Source: Komagataeibacter intermedius TF2 (GTDB lineage Bacteria; Pseudomonadota; Alphaproteobacteria; Acetobacterales; Acetobacteraceae). Taken from it: a stretch of 64,000 nucleotides of DNA. The notes below the pieces were generated by a model. The model had not been told where the DNA came from. It saw nothing but the letters and a program-made list of their open reading frames with translations, and did no database searches. The stretch spans positions 24,036 through 88,035 of the forward strand of contig NZ_BANF01000100.1 in the NCBI RefSeq assembly GCF_000964425.1, in the 5' to 3' direction. Below, piece after piece: positions 17,940-26,350 of the stretch; within the stretch, counting starts at the first letter, position 1, and every line of letters begins with the position of its first letter. Made by a program: the position numbers and the translations under genes.

Positions 17940-19274
17940 TCAGGCCCGACGGAAACGCGCGGCGAAGAAGCCATCCATGCCACCATGATCCGCCAGCATG
18001 CCGGGATGGGTGCGCAGCCACCCCTCCGGCGTGCGGGCCTGCGGCAGGAAGGCCAGTTCCTCCGGCGTGAAGGGATCGGGGATCAGGCCCATCGCCTCGG
18101 CCGCGCGGGCGCGCTGCTCGCCTTCCTCGGGCTGTAGCGAACACACGGCATAGACCATGCGCCCGCCCGGCCGCAGCATGTCGCGGCCTGCGGCCAGCAG
18201 CCGGTCCTGCCCTTCCGTCATGGTGGCGATGTCTCGCGGGCGCTTGATCCACATGGCGTCGGGGTGGCGGCGGATGGTGCCGGTGGCCGAACATGGCGCG
18301 TCCAGCAGGATCGCGTCCAGCGGGACATCAGGCCGCCACTGTGCCGCATCCGCATGGATGACCTTCACCCCATCCAGCCCCAGGCGTGCCAGATTCGCGC
18401 GCAGCCGCTCGATCCGGCGGCCTTCGCGTTCAATGGCGAAGACGTCCGCCCCGGCAAAGGCAAGCTGGGCGGTCTTGCCACCGGGGGCCGCGCACAGGTC
18501 GGCCACACGTTCGCCCGCTTTCACATCCAGCAGCCGCGCGGGCAGGCTGGCGGCCATGTCCTGCACCCAGAACGTCCCCTCGGCAAAGCCGGGCAGGTCC
18601 ACCACCTTTACCGACCCCGCGGCAAAGCGCACGCTTCCATTGGGCATTACCTCGCCCCCCGGCGGGGGTTCGGCGCCGGGGCGGATGCTCAGGTCCAGCG
18701 GCGGCTCATGCCCCAGCGCGCGGGCGATGGGACGCGCAAGCTTCCCCCACGACTGCCACAGCCACGGCGGCACATCCAGCCGCGCCTGATCCAGCCCCTC
18801 CAGCGCCTGCGTCCCGCCAGCCGCGACACGGCGCAGCACCGCGTTGACCAGCCCCGCGAACGGCACCAGCCCCCGCCGGCGCGCAAGGGCGACGGACGTG
18901 GCCACGGCGGCGTGGGCCGGCGTGTCAAGGAACAGGAGCTGCGCCACCCCGATCAGCAGCACCACGCGAACGGGTTCGGGCGGTTCGCGCTTCAGGAACG
19001 GAGCCAGAACCTCGTTCGCGGTGCCCATGTGCCGCAGCACGGTGGCGGCCAGCCGGTGGCCCGCGGCGCGATCGCGCGGTTCGGCCGCGCGGGCGGCAAG
19101 CGAATGGTCCAGCGACGTATCAAGCATGCGGCGGTGCACGATCACGCCCTCGACGATATCAAAGGCGATGTCGCGCGTGGGATCCGGCGCGACCTTGCCA
19201 CCGCGCCGGTCGGGGCGGCCTGCGTTGGGGCGGCGCCCGGTGGGGCGGGACGACGGGGACGGGGAAGGCTTCAT
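17940..19274 (-). CDS. rsmB: 16S rRNA m5C967 methyltransferase RsmB
   Basis: A 444-residue protein. The first 40 residues are basic and Pro-rich; a NusB-like RNA-binding domain follows (AFDIVEGVIVHRRMLDTSLDHSLAARAAEPRDR) and then a SAM methyltransferase domain. DLCAAPGGKTAQLA is the SAM-binding motif, LLDAPCSATGTIRRHPD the P-C-S motif with one catalytic Cys, and VYAVCSLQPEEGEQ the second, nucleophilic Cys. It methylates C5 of C967 in 16S rRNA. The fused NusB domain supports RsmB (Sun/Fmu) over other m5C enzymes. It is divergent from the yggS gene. Confidence 0.93.
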   Translation of the reverse strand: MKPSPSPSSRPTGRRPNAGRPDRRGGKVAPDPTRDIAFDIVEGVIVHRRMLDTSLDHSLAARAAEPRDRAAGHRLAATVLRHMGTANEVLAPFLKREPPEPVRVVLLIGVAQLLFLDTPAHAAVATSVALARRRGLVPFAGLVNAVLRRVAAGGTQALEGLDQARLDVPPWLWQSWGKLARPIARALGHEPPLDLSIRPGAEPPPGGEVMPNGSVRFAAGSVKVVDLPGFAEGTFWVQDMAASLPARLLDVKAGERVADLCAAPGGKTAQLAFAGADVFAIEREGRRIERLRANLARLGLDGVKVIHADAAQWRPDVPLDAILLDAPCSATGTIRRHPDAMWIKRPRDIATMTEGQDRLLAAGRDMLRPGGRMVYAVCSLQPEEGEQRARAAEAMGLIPDPFTPEELAFLPQARTPEGWLRTHPGMLADHGGMDGFFAARFRRA

Positions 19275-19344
19275 GAAATCCTGACCTGAAAACTGCGATA
19301 CGCGGGGGCTTGACCGGGGAGGTATTCAGGCCAAGCCTAGAGCC

Positions 19345-20028
19345 ATGTCAACATCCACATCCATAGCACAGGCGCTGACGGGCATCCGCGCCCGCATCAT
19401 CGCCAGCGCGCAGGCGGCAGGCCGCGACCCGTCCACCATCGGACTGGTGGCCGTTTCCAAGTTCCATCCGCAATCCAGCGTCATCGCCGCACTGGAGGCA
19501 GGGCAGCGGACATTCGGTGAAAACCGCGTGCAGGAAGCCGCCGCCAAATTCCCCGCCCTGCGCGAACGCTGGCCCGACCTGCGGCTGCACATCATCGGCG
19601 GCCTGCAGACCAACAAGGCGCTGGAGGCCGTCCGGATCGCGGATATGATCGAAAGCCTAGACCGGCCGTCCCTGTCGGATGCGATCGCGCGCGCGGGCGA
19701 CAGGGCGGGTCGCCTGCCCCACCTGCTGGTGCAGGTGAACACGGGCGACGAAACCCAGAAATCGGGCGTGAGGCGGGAAGACGCCGACGCCTTCATCACC
19801 GCCAGCATCACGCGCTTTGGCGATGCGGTGCGGGGTCTTATGTGCATCCCGCCGCACGATCAGGACCCGGCGCCGCATTTCCGGCTGCTGTCGGACATGG
19901 CGGCACGGCACGGGCTGCCGGTCGTGTCAATGGGCATGTCGGCCGATTTCGAACGCGCAATTGCCTGTGGCGCGACGCTGGTGCGGGTGGGAAGCGCCAT
20001 TTTCGGTGCCCGTCCCGCCCATGCCTGA
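19345..20028 (+). CDS. YggS/PROSC-family pyridoxal phosphate homeostasis protein
   Basis: A 227-residue PLP-binding TIM barrel. LVAVSKFHPQSSVIAALEAGQRTFGENRVQEA contains the PLP lysine in AVSKF and the FGENRVQE signature. LRLHIIGGLQTNKALEAV is the Q-x-N-K motif, changed from HFIGxLQxNK to HIIGGLQTNK. VSMGMSADFERAIACGATLVRVGSAIFG is the conserved C-terminal phosphate-binding region. Proteins of this family are not enzymes in the usual sense; they buffer free PLP and affect amino acid pools. It is monocistronic or reads toward kup. Confidence 0.94.
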   Translation: MSTSTSIAQALTGIRARIIASAQAAGRDPSTIGLVAVSKFHPQSSVIAALEAGQRTFGENRVQEAAAKFPALRERWPDLRLHIIGGLQTNKALEAVRIADMIESLDRPSLSDAIARAGDRAGRLPHLLVQVNTGDETQKSGVRREDADAFITASITRFGDAVRGLMCIPPHDQDPAPHFRLLSDMAARHGLPVVSMGMSADFERAIACGATLVRVGSAIFGARPAHA

Positions 20029-20154
20029 CCATGCCTGAATGGCACCTGAGCGGAGACGGGCCTTGCTGCGCATGGGGCGAGGCGGTAATGCGAAACTATC
20101 CGGTCGCGATGTGATGCCGGTTTTCTGTCTTCATTGCCGCGGAGCCGTCACGAC

Positions 20155-22155
20155 ATGACGCAACCCACGGGGCCTTCTGCCCCCGGATCCCCGACGCCGC
20201 CGGATGGCGCAGGTCATCCCGCAACTGCCGCGGACAAGGCCACGACCGCGCCCAAGATTACCGAATATGGCGCGGACCAGCACGAACACGCCGCAAACCC
20301 CGTGGGCTTTGCCGCCCTGCTGGGCGTGCTGGGCGTGGTGTTTGGCGATATCGGCACAAGCCCGATCTACGCCCTGCGTTCGACCATCATGGTCGTCTCG
20401 CAGCACCACCGGATCGCCCCGTGGGAGGTTCTGGGCGTTCTCAGCCTGATCATCTGGTCGCTGCTGCTGATCGTGACGGTCAAATACGTCATCCTGATCA
20501 TGCGCGCCGACCATAACGGGGAAGGCGGGATCATCTCGCTCATGTCGCTGGCCCAGCGCGTGGCCCCCAGCAACCGGCTGCGCATCGCGCTGGGTATGGT
20601 CGGCATTGGCGGGGCCTGCCTGTTCTTTGGCGATGGCATGATCACCCCCGCCATTTCCGTGCTGTCGGCGGTGGAGGGGCTGGAGGTCAGCTTCCCTGCC
20701 GCGCGTGATCTGGTCATACCCATTGCGCTTATGGTCCTGATCGGGCTGTTTTCGGTCCAGTGCTACGGCACGGGCAAGGTGGGCACCGTATTCGGGCCGA
20801 TCATGCTGGTGTGGTTCAGCCTGCTGGGCATACTGGGGGCACTGCAGATCCTGCATCACCCGGCGGTGCTGCTGGCCATATCGCCCACCTATGCGGTACA
20901 GTTCATCGTCTATCACGGGTGGCTGTCGTTCATTGCGCTGGGTTCGGTCGTGCTGTCGGTTACGGGGGCGGAAGCACTGTATGCCGACATGGGGCATTTC
21001 GGCCGCCAGCCCATCCGCTATGCGTGGCTGTTCTGCGTGCTCCCCTGCCTTGCGCTGAATTATCTGGGCCAGGGCGCGCTGATCATTGCGGACCCCGGGG
21101 CGCTGGCCAATCCGTTCTTCCTGCTTGGCCCGCACTGGCTGCAGGTGCCGATGATCATCCTGTCCACCTTCGCCACCGTCATTGCCAGCCAGGCGGGCAT
21201 TTCGGGCGGGTTTTCGCTGTGCCGCCAGATCATCCAGCTGGGCTACCTGCCACGCATGCGCGTGACCCATACGAATGCGGAGGAAGAAGGCCAGATCTAC
21301 CTGCCGGAATTCAACCGCTTCCTGATGGTGGGCGCGCTGCTGCTGGTACTGGCCTTCCGCAGTTCGGACGCGCTGGCATCCGCCTACGGTATTGCGGTGA
21401 CGGGCACGTTCATGTGCACCTGCGTGCTGGCCATGGTCGTGTTCCGCAGGCTGTACCACTGGTCACGGCCCGCCGCGATCGTGACATTTGGCGGTTTCTT
21501 CCTGCTTGATGCGACGTTCTTCGCGTCCAACGCGCTCAAGATCCCGCAGGGCGGCTGGGTGCCGGTGCTGCTGGGCATCGTGCTGACGCTTATGATGACG
21601 ACGTGGAAAAAGGGCCGCCAGCTGATCATGAACCGGCAGAAGCAGGACAGCATGCCCATGAACTCGTTCCTGGCCCGCCTGCCACAGTCGCGCATCATCC
21701 GCGTGCCGGGCACGGCGGTGTACATGACCGGGAACCCCGATTTCGTGCCCGCCTGCCTGCTGCACAACCTCAAGCACAACAAGGTGCTGCATGACCACGT
21801 GCTGTTCGTCACCGTGCAGACGCTGGACCAGCCCGAAGCCGATCACGGCCACCGCGTGGCGCTGCAGGAACTGGCGCCCGACATCTACCGGATCATCCTG
21901 CGGTACGGCTTCATGGAAATGCCCAACCTGCCCCGCGCGCTGGAGGACCTGAAGGCCAGCGGCCTTGATTTCGATGCGCTTCAGGCATCCTATTTCACCA
22001 GCCGCGAACTGCTTGTGCGTTCGTCCGTGCCCAAGCTGTCGCGGTGGCGGATGTCGCTGTTCCTGTTCATGGCGCGCAACGCGACGCCAGCGACGGAATT
22101 CTTCCGCATCCCGCCCGACCGCGTGGTGGAGCTGGGCGTGCGGCTGGCGATCTGA
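20155..22155 (+). CDS. kup: Kup low-affinity potassium transporter
   Basis: A 666-residue inner-membrane K+ uptake protein of the Kup/HAK/KT family, driven by proton symport. After a 45-residue Pro/Gly/Ala-rich cytoplasmic tail, [21 protein letters not shown] is the family signature, followed by about twelve hydrophobic segments (for example [48 protein letters not shown]). A soluble C-terminal domain starts around [15 protein letters not shown] 20155 was preferred over a TTG at 20134 since GGAG lies 11 bases before it. A stem-loop repeat follows the stop. Confidence 0.96.
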   Translation: MTQPTGPSAPGSPTPPDGAGHPATAADKATTAPKITEYGADQHEHAANPVGFAALLGVLGVVFGDIGTSPIYALRSTIMVVSQHHRIAPWEVLGVLSLIIWSLLLIVTVKYVILIMRADHNGEGGIISLMSLAQRVAPSNRLRIALGMVGIGGACLFFGDGMITPAISVLSAVEGLEVSFPAARDLVIPIALMVLIGLFSVQCYGTGKVGTVFGPIMLVWFSLLGILGALQILHHPAVLLAISPTYAVQFIVYHGWLSFIALGSVVLSVTGAEALYADMGHFGRQPIRYAWLFCVLPCLALNYLGQGALIIADPGALANPFFLLGPHWLQVPMIILSTFATVIASQAGISGGFSLCRQIIQLGYLPRMRVTHTNAEEEGQIYLPEFNRFLMVGALLLVLAFRSSDALASAYGIAVTGTFMCTCVLAMVVFRRLYHWSRPAAIVTFGGFFLLDATFFASNALKIPQGGWVPVLLGIVLTLMMTTWKKGRQLIMNRQKQDSMPMNSFLARLPQSRIIRVPGTAVYMTGNPDFVPACLLHNLKHNKVLHDHVLFVTVQTLDQPEADHGHRVALQELAPDIYRIILRYGFMEMPNLPRALEDLKASGLDFDALQASYFTSRELLVRSSVPKLSRWRMSLFLFMARNATPATEFFRIPPDRVVELGVRLAI

Positions 22156-22184
22156 CATTCCTGAACAGAATAAAGGTTTCTGGG

Positions 22185-22241
22185 TGCCGTCTTTTTTCCA
22201 AAAAGGCGGCATTCTTTTTGAAGCTTTCTGAAAAACGCTTC
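22185..22241. repeat. Stem-loop repeat, copy 3 (two-hairpin form)
   Basis: The first hairpin at 22185-22211 has arms tgccgtctttttt and aaaaaggcggca. The second at 22220-22241 has arms gaagc and gcttc and is followed by accaaaaacg. Both modules recur at 26259-26312. It lies after the kup stop and just before the hemW ribosome-binding site. Confidence 0.7.
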
Positions 22242-22275
22242 ACCAAAAACGTCTGATAGTTTGCGAGGAGTCGCC

Positions 22276-23481
22276 TTGGCAGGATTTTCACACAATCCCG
22301 CATCCAGCATGGCCGAACCGCTGGCGCTGTACGTGCACTGGCCGTTCTGCCTGTCCAAATGCCCGTACTGTGATTTCAACAGCCATGTGCGTAATGAAAT
22401 CCCCCGCGCCCGCTTTGGCGCGGCACTGCGGCGCGAACTGGCGCATGAAGCCGCCCGCATGGGCGACGGTCGGGCCGAGCGTCCGACCATAAGTTCCATT
22501 TTCTTTGGTGGCGGCACGCCATCGCTCATGGCGCCCGAAACGGTGGCCGGACTGATTGATGATGCCCGCACCCTGTTTGGCCTGACGAATAGCGTCGAAA
22601 TCACGCTGGAGGCCAATCCCACCAGCGTGGAGACCGGTCGGCTGCGCGCCTTCCGTGATGCTGGCGTCAACCGCATTTCCGTCGGTGTCCAGAGCCTTGA
22701 TGCCGAAGCCCTGCGGTTCCTGGGGCGCGAACATGATGCGCCACAGGCCATGGCGGCGCTGGAGACGGCGCGCAGCCTGTTTGACCGGATTTCATTCGAC
22801 CTGATCTACGCCCGCCCCGGACAGGACGCCGCCGCATGGCGAGCGGAGCTGGAGGCGGCGCTGTCGCTGGTCTCGGATCATCTGTCGCTGTACCAGCTGA
22901 CCATCGAACCCGGCACGAAGTTCGAAAGCCTGTACCGTCAGGGCCGCTTTCGCCTGCCCGATGGGGATGAGGCCGCACGCCTGTATGAACTGACCGCCGA
23001 GGTCGCGGGCCGCCACGGGCTGCTTGGGTATGAAATCTCCAATTATGCCCGCCCCGGCGCCGAAAGCCGCCATAACCTGACCTACTGGCGGTATGGCGAC
23101 TATCTGGGCATTGGCCCGGGCGCGCATGGCCGGCTGACCCGCAATGGCGTGACCTGCGCCACCCGGCGCCACCGCGCGCCCGAACCGTGGGCGGAGCGGG
23201 TGGAACGTACCGGCACCGGCGCACATGCGGAAGAAAGGCTGGATGACCGCGACCGCGCGCGCGAAATGCTGCTGATGGGGCTGCGGCTGGCTGAAGGGAT
23301 TTCCACCACGCGCTTCGCCCGCCGCACCGGCATGACGGTGCACGACGCAACCGACGCCGACATCATGGCCGCCGCGATGGAGGAAGGCTATCTGGTCGCT
23401 GATCCCGCCCGCCAGACCCTGCGGGCCACGGCGGCGGGCCGCCTGCGGCTGGAAAGCCTGCTGGCTGCGCTGGTGCTTTAG
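22276..23481 (+). CDS. hemW: HemW, radical SAM heme chaperone (coproporphyrinogen III oxidase-like)
   Basis: A 401-residue radical SAM protein. HWPFCLSKCPYCDFNSHV holds the C-x3-C-x2-C [4Fe-4S] motif; SIFFGGGTPSLMAP and EITLEANPTSVETGRL are typical of HemN/HemW; the C-terminal HemN_C domain follows. It lacks the extra Cys and N-terminus of true HemN, so HemW, which binds heme and delivers it to respiratory enzymes, is the better call. The start is probably TTG at 22276: GAGGAG lies five bases before it, while the first ATG (22309) has no ribosome-binding site. Confidence 0.92.
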   Translation: MAGFSHNPASSMAEPLALYVHWPFCLSKCPYCDFNSHVRNEIPRARFGAALRRELAHEAARMGDGRAERPTISSIFFGGGTPSLMAPETVAGLIDDARTLFGLTNSVEITLEANPTSVETGRLRAFRDAGVNRISVGVQSLDAEALRFLGREHDAPQAMAALETARSLFDRISFDLIYARPGQDAAAWRAELEAALSLVSDHLSLYQLTIEPGTKFESLYRQGRFRLPDGDEAARLYELTAEVAGRHGLLGYEISNYARPGAESRHNLTYWRYGDYLGIGPGAHGRLTRNGVTCATRRHRAPEPWAERVERTGTGAHAEERLDDRDRAREMLLMGLRLAEGISTTRFARRTGMTVHDATDADIMAAAMEEGYLVADPARQTLRATAAGRLRLESLLAALVL

Positions 23482-23536
23482 GAATTTAGGCAATACGATG
23501 GCGTCCCACCATACGTAAGGCCAAGGAGTGCGTCGC

Positions 23537-24658
23537 GTGTTCTCATCCGCCCTTTCACTGACTGCCCGGCTTGCGGCCTGTCTTACGGCTGTCACGCTGA
23601 TGGCCACATCGGCCCTCGCCGCCCCTGCACCGGCCACGACCGGTCAGGAACTTGTAATCGAGGATAACGATTTCCTTGGTCCGGGTGGGTCGGACCAGCT
23701 TTCGGCCATTCCGCTGCTGTTCAACCCGCATGTCCGCGTGCTGGGCTTTACGGTGGTGTCGGGCGACGGGTGGGAAAACGCGGAATCCGCGCACCTGCGC
23801 CGCCTGCTGGAAATCGTGGGACGTACCGACGTGCCGGTTGCCGATGGCGCGGTCTATCCGCTGGTCAACACACGGGCCGAAATGAAACTGCATGAACAGC
23901 AGTACGGCATCATTCCATGGAAAGGCGCATGGGGCGGGGCCGGTTCGATCGACAGCGCCACGGACACCCAGCCCGCCATCCCGGCCATGAAGGAAGGCGC
24001 GCCCCATCTGGCCCCCGTGGCGCAGAGTGCGGCGCAGTTCCTGATTGAACAGGTCCATGCCCACCCGCATGAGGTCACGATTGTCGCGGCGGGACCGCTG
24101 ACCAACCTGGCGCTGGCGATCCGTCAGGACCCGACCTTTGCCGAAACGGCAAAGCAGCTTGTTTTCATGGGGGGCCTGCTGGACACCAGCATGATGTCCA
24201 TTACCGGCAATGCGGACTTCGCCTCCGATTTCAACATGATCTTTGATCCCGAAGCCGCCCATATCACGCTGACCGCGCCGTGGAAGAAGGTGACCGTGGT
24301 GGGCAGCGTCTCGAACGATCTCATGCTGTCGAAGCAGTACCTGGCCCGGCTGACGGCGAAGAAGACGCCGCTGACCGATTATATCGGCAGATATTATGAT
24401 CCCCTGCCCATGTGGGATGAAATGACGACCGCCATCACCGCCGATCCCACGCTGGTGACATCCGCCGTGGATGCCCGCATGGATATTGATACCAGCCGTG
24501 GCCCGCATTACGGCCATGCCTTTGTCGTGCCCGATTCGCTGGCCCCGCATGACAGCCCCATGCGCACCGTGCATATCGTGCGCAGCATCGATGCCGACCG
24601 CTTCCGCGACATTTTCGCGCAGCAGGCACATACCGACCTGCCCGGTCGGGAGCACTGA
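23537..24658 (+). CDS. Periplasmic nucleoside hydrolase-like protein (IUNH family)
   Basis: About 373 residues. GTG 23537 was chosen: AAGGAG lies eight bases upstream, whereas the GTG at 23528 overlaps that site. A signal peptide (FSSALSLTARLAACLTAVTLMATSALA) directs it to the periplasm. The inosine-uridine nucleoside hydrolase fold shows in IEDNDFLGPGGSDQLSAIPLL, AAGPLTNLALAIRQDP, FMGGLLDTS and ASDFNMIFDPEAAHI. The usual metal motif D-x-D-x3-D-D is altered to D-N-D-F-L-G-P-G-G-S-D, with a longer spacer, so the activity could differ from ribonucleoside cleavage. It probably salvages purines or an analogous N-glycoside outside the cytoplasm. Confidence 0.82.
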   Translation: MFSSALSLTARLAACLTAVTLMATSALAAPAPATTGQELVIEDNDFLGPGGSDQLSAIPLLFNPHVRVLGFTVVSGDGWENAESAHLRRLLEIVGRTDVPVADGAVYPLVNTRAEMKLHEQQYGIIPWKGAWGGAGSIDSATDTQPAIPAMKEGAPHLAPVAQSAAQFLIEQVHAHPHEVTIVAAGPLTNLALAIRQDPTFAETAKQLVFMGGLLDTSMMSITGNADFASDFNMIFDPEAAHITLTAPWKKVTVVGSVSNDLMLSKQYLARLTAKKTPLTDYIGRYYDPLPMWDEMTTAITADPTLVTSAVDARMDIDTSRGPHYGHAFVVPDSLAPHDSPMRTVHIVRSIDADRFRDIFAQQAHTDLPGREH

Positions 24659-24675
24659 CGGGGAATACACGCAGC

Positions 24676-25119
24676 ATGCTGCACATGGTCAAACTGGCGG
24701 TTGGCATCCAGTCCATCGAGGACCTGGCCGCGCGCCAGTCCCTCCAGACGCCGCCGGTTGATGACCTGGACGGCACCAGCGCCGCCGGCATGCCGTGGTT
24801 CCGTACCCGCATGTACCCCCGCAGGGCCGCGGACATACTGGATGGCGGGTCGATCTACCGTGTCATTGCCGGGCGCATCCTGTGCCGCCAGCGCATTACC
24901 GCAATCCAGCCCGACACGCGTGAAGATGGCACGCCATGCGCGCTGGTGGTCATGGCGCCTGACATCATCCCGGTCCAGCCACGCGCCATGCGGCCGTTTC
25001 AGGGCTGGCGCTACCTCCGCCCCGAGGATGCGCCGCCCGACCTGCTGGCCAACAGCCATACGGGCGATGCGTTGCCCGAAGCCCTCCGTAACGAACTGGC
25101 GGAACTGTGCCTGATCTGA
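24676..25119 (+). CDS. DUF1489 family protein
   Basis: A 147-residue protein found in alphaproteobacteria. It begins MLHMVKLAVGIQSIEDLAARQ and has the family's W-F-R-T-R-M-Y-P-R-R and DGGSIYRVIAGRILCRQRI segments, then VVMAPDIIPVQPRAMRPFQGWRYL. There is no signal peptide. Function is unknown. It is three bases from the ATG of the lytic transglycosylase gene and 17 bp after the nucleoside hydrolase gene, so the three are probably one operon. Confidence 0.88.
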   Translation: MLHMVKLAVGIQSIEDLAARQSLQTPPVDDLDGTSAAGMPWFRTRMYPRRAADILDGGSIYRVIAGRILCRQRITAIQPDTREDGTPCALVVMAPDIIPVQPRAMRPFQGWRYLRPEDAPPDLLANSHTGDALPEALRNELAELCLI

Positions 25120-25121
25120 AC

Positions 25122-26213
25122 ATGTCCCCGACCCTTTCTTCCCTGCGGGGCATGACGCGCCTTGGTGTTCTGGCCCTGACCGGGCTGGGCCTTGCCGCCT
25201 GCGCCAGTTCAGGCGGCGGCGGTGGAAAGACGTCGCATTACAACAGCTATTATGAAGGCAAGGCCGCCTACCGCGCGCCGGGCCCGGCCACGGACCCGTG
25301 GCAGCCCTATATTGCCGATGCCTCCACCCGGTTCGCGGTACCGCAGGAATGGATCCGCGCCGTGATCCAGAAGGAATCCGGCGGCCATGAATATATCGAC
25401 GGGCACCTGACCCGGTCGGCCAGCGGGGCGATCGGGCTCATGCAGCTCATGCCGCCGACCTATGCCGACATGCAGCGCCGCAACCACCTTGGGTCCGACC
25501 CGTACAACCCGCATGACAACATCCTTGCGGGCACGGCCTATATCCGCATCCTGTACGGGCTATATGGCGCGCCGGGCTTCCTTGCGGCTTATAACGCGGG
25601 CACGCAGCGTCTGAATGACTATCTTGAAAATGGTCGCCCCCTGCCCAGCCAGACAGTCCGCTACCTGCGTATCATCACCCCCAACCTTGGCGACGAGGTC
25701 GCGTTGAGCGGGCCGCTGGCGGTCTATGGTTCCTCCGGCCAGCGCGTCGCGGCCAACCCGCCCGCGCTGGGACCGGGCAACACCAGGGTCAAGGCCGACC
25801 ATACCTATATCCAGTACGCCACCCTTAACCCGCCCGCCCCCGTACAGCACCGCACGGCCTGCGTGCAGGACGCCAGTCTGGCGTATGATCCCACCAACAC
25901 CACGTGCCATACCGACGCCCGCACGGCTGCCGCCCCCGCCGCCAGCGCCGGGGCCGGTTACGGGGCATGGATGGTGCAGGTCGGAGCCTTTACCGCCGAG
26001 GGACAGGCCCGCTTCGCCACCACCATGGCCCGGCAGGGGGATTTCGCCGCCCTGCAGGGCGCGCGCAGCATGGTCATTCCGGTCAACAGGCCCACCGGCG
26101 GCGTGATCTATCGCGCCCGCCTTGCCGGGCTGTCACAGGCGACGGCCACGCAGGCCTGTTCCACACTGAAAAATCAGGGCCTGCCCTGCAGCGTGGTCCG
26201 CCCGGGACAGTAA
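25122..26213 (+). CDS. Lytic transglycosylase lipoprotein with C-terminal SPOR domain
   Basis: A 363-residue protein. The signal ends in a lipobox (LTGLGLAAC, Cys27), so it is probably anchored in the outer membrane. The SLT domain spans about residues 60-190; the catalytic Glu is Glu84 in IRAVIQKESGG, followed by SASGAIGLMQLMPPT and AYNAG motifs. A linker leads to a SPOR domain at about 285-363 (AWMVQVGAFTAEGQARF), which binds denuded septal peptidoglycan. It cleaves the MurNAc-GlcNAc bond to give 1,6-anhydro ends and resembles RlpA/MltE-type enzymes, but the domain order is its own. Copy 4 of the stem-loop repeat follows. Confidence 0.92.
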   Translation: MSPTLSSLRGMTRLGVLALTGLGLAACASSGGGGGKTSHYNSYYEGKAAYRAPGPATDPWQPYIADASTRFAVPQEWIRAVIQKESGGHEYIDGHLTRSASGAIGLMQLMPPTYADMQRRNHLGSDPYNPHDNILAGTAYIRILYGLYGAPGFLAAYNAGTQRLNDYLENGRPLPSQTVRYLRIITPNLGDEVALSGPLAVYGSSGQRVAANPPALGPGNTRVKADHTYIQYATLNPPAPVQHRTACVQDASLAYDPTNTTCHTDARTAAAPAASAGAGYGAWMVQVGAFTAEGQARFATTMARQGDFAALQGARSMVIPVNRPTGGVIYRARLAGLSQATATQACSTLKNQGLPCSVVRPGQ

Positions 26214-26258
26214 CAGGGTCCGATGACGTCCTGATGCGCAACATAAACGTTCCGGAGT

Positions 26259-26312
26259 GTCGCCTTTGTTCAAAAAGGCGACGTTCTTCCGAAGCTTTCT
26301 GAAGAACGCTTC
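26259..26312. repeat. Stem-loop repeat, copy 4 (two-hairpin form), between convergent genes
   Basis: Hairpin one (26259-26282) has arms gtcgccttt and aaaggcgac; hairpin two (26291-26312) has gaagc and gcttc arms and is followed by accaaaaatc. It has the same layout as the copy at 22185 and sits between convergent stops. Confidence 0.75.
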
Positions 26313-26350
26313 ACCAAAAATCTTTCTTCATTTTCATGAACATATTGTCC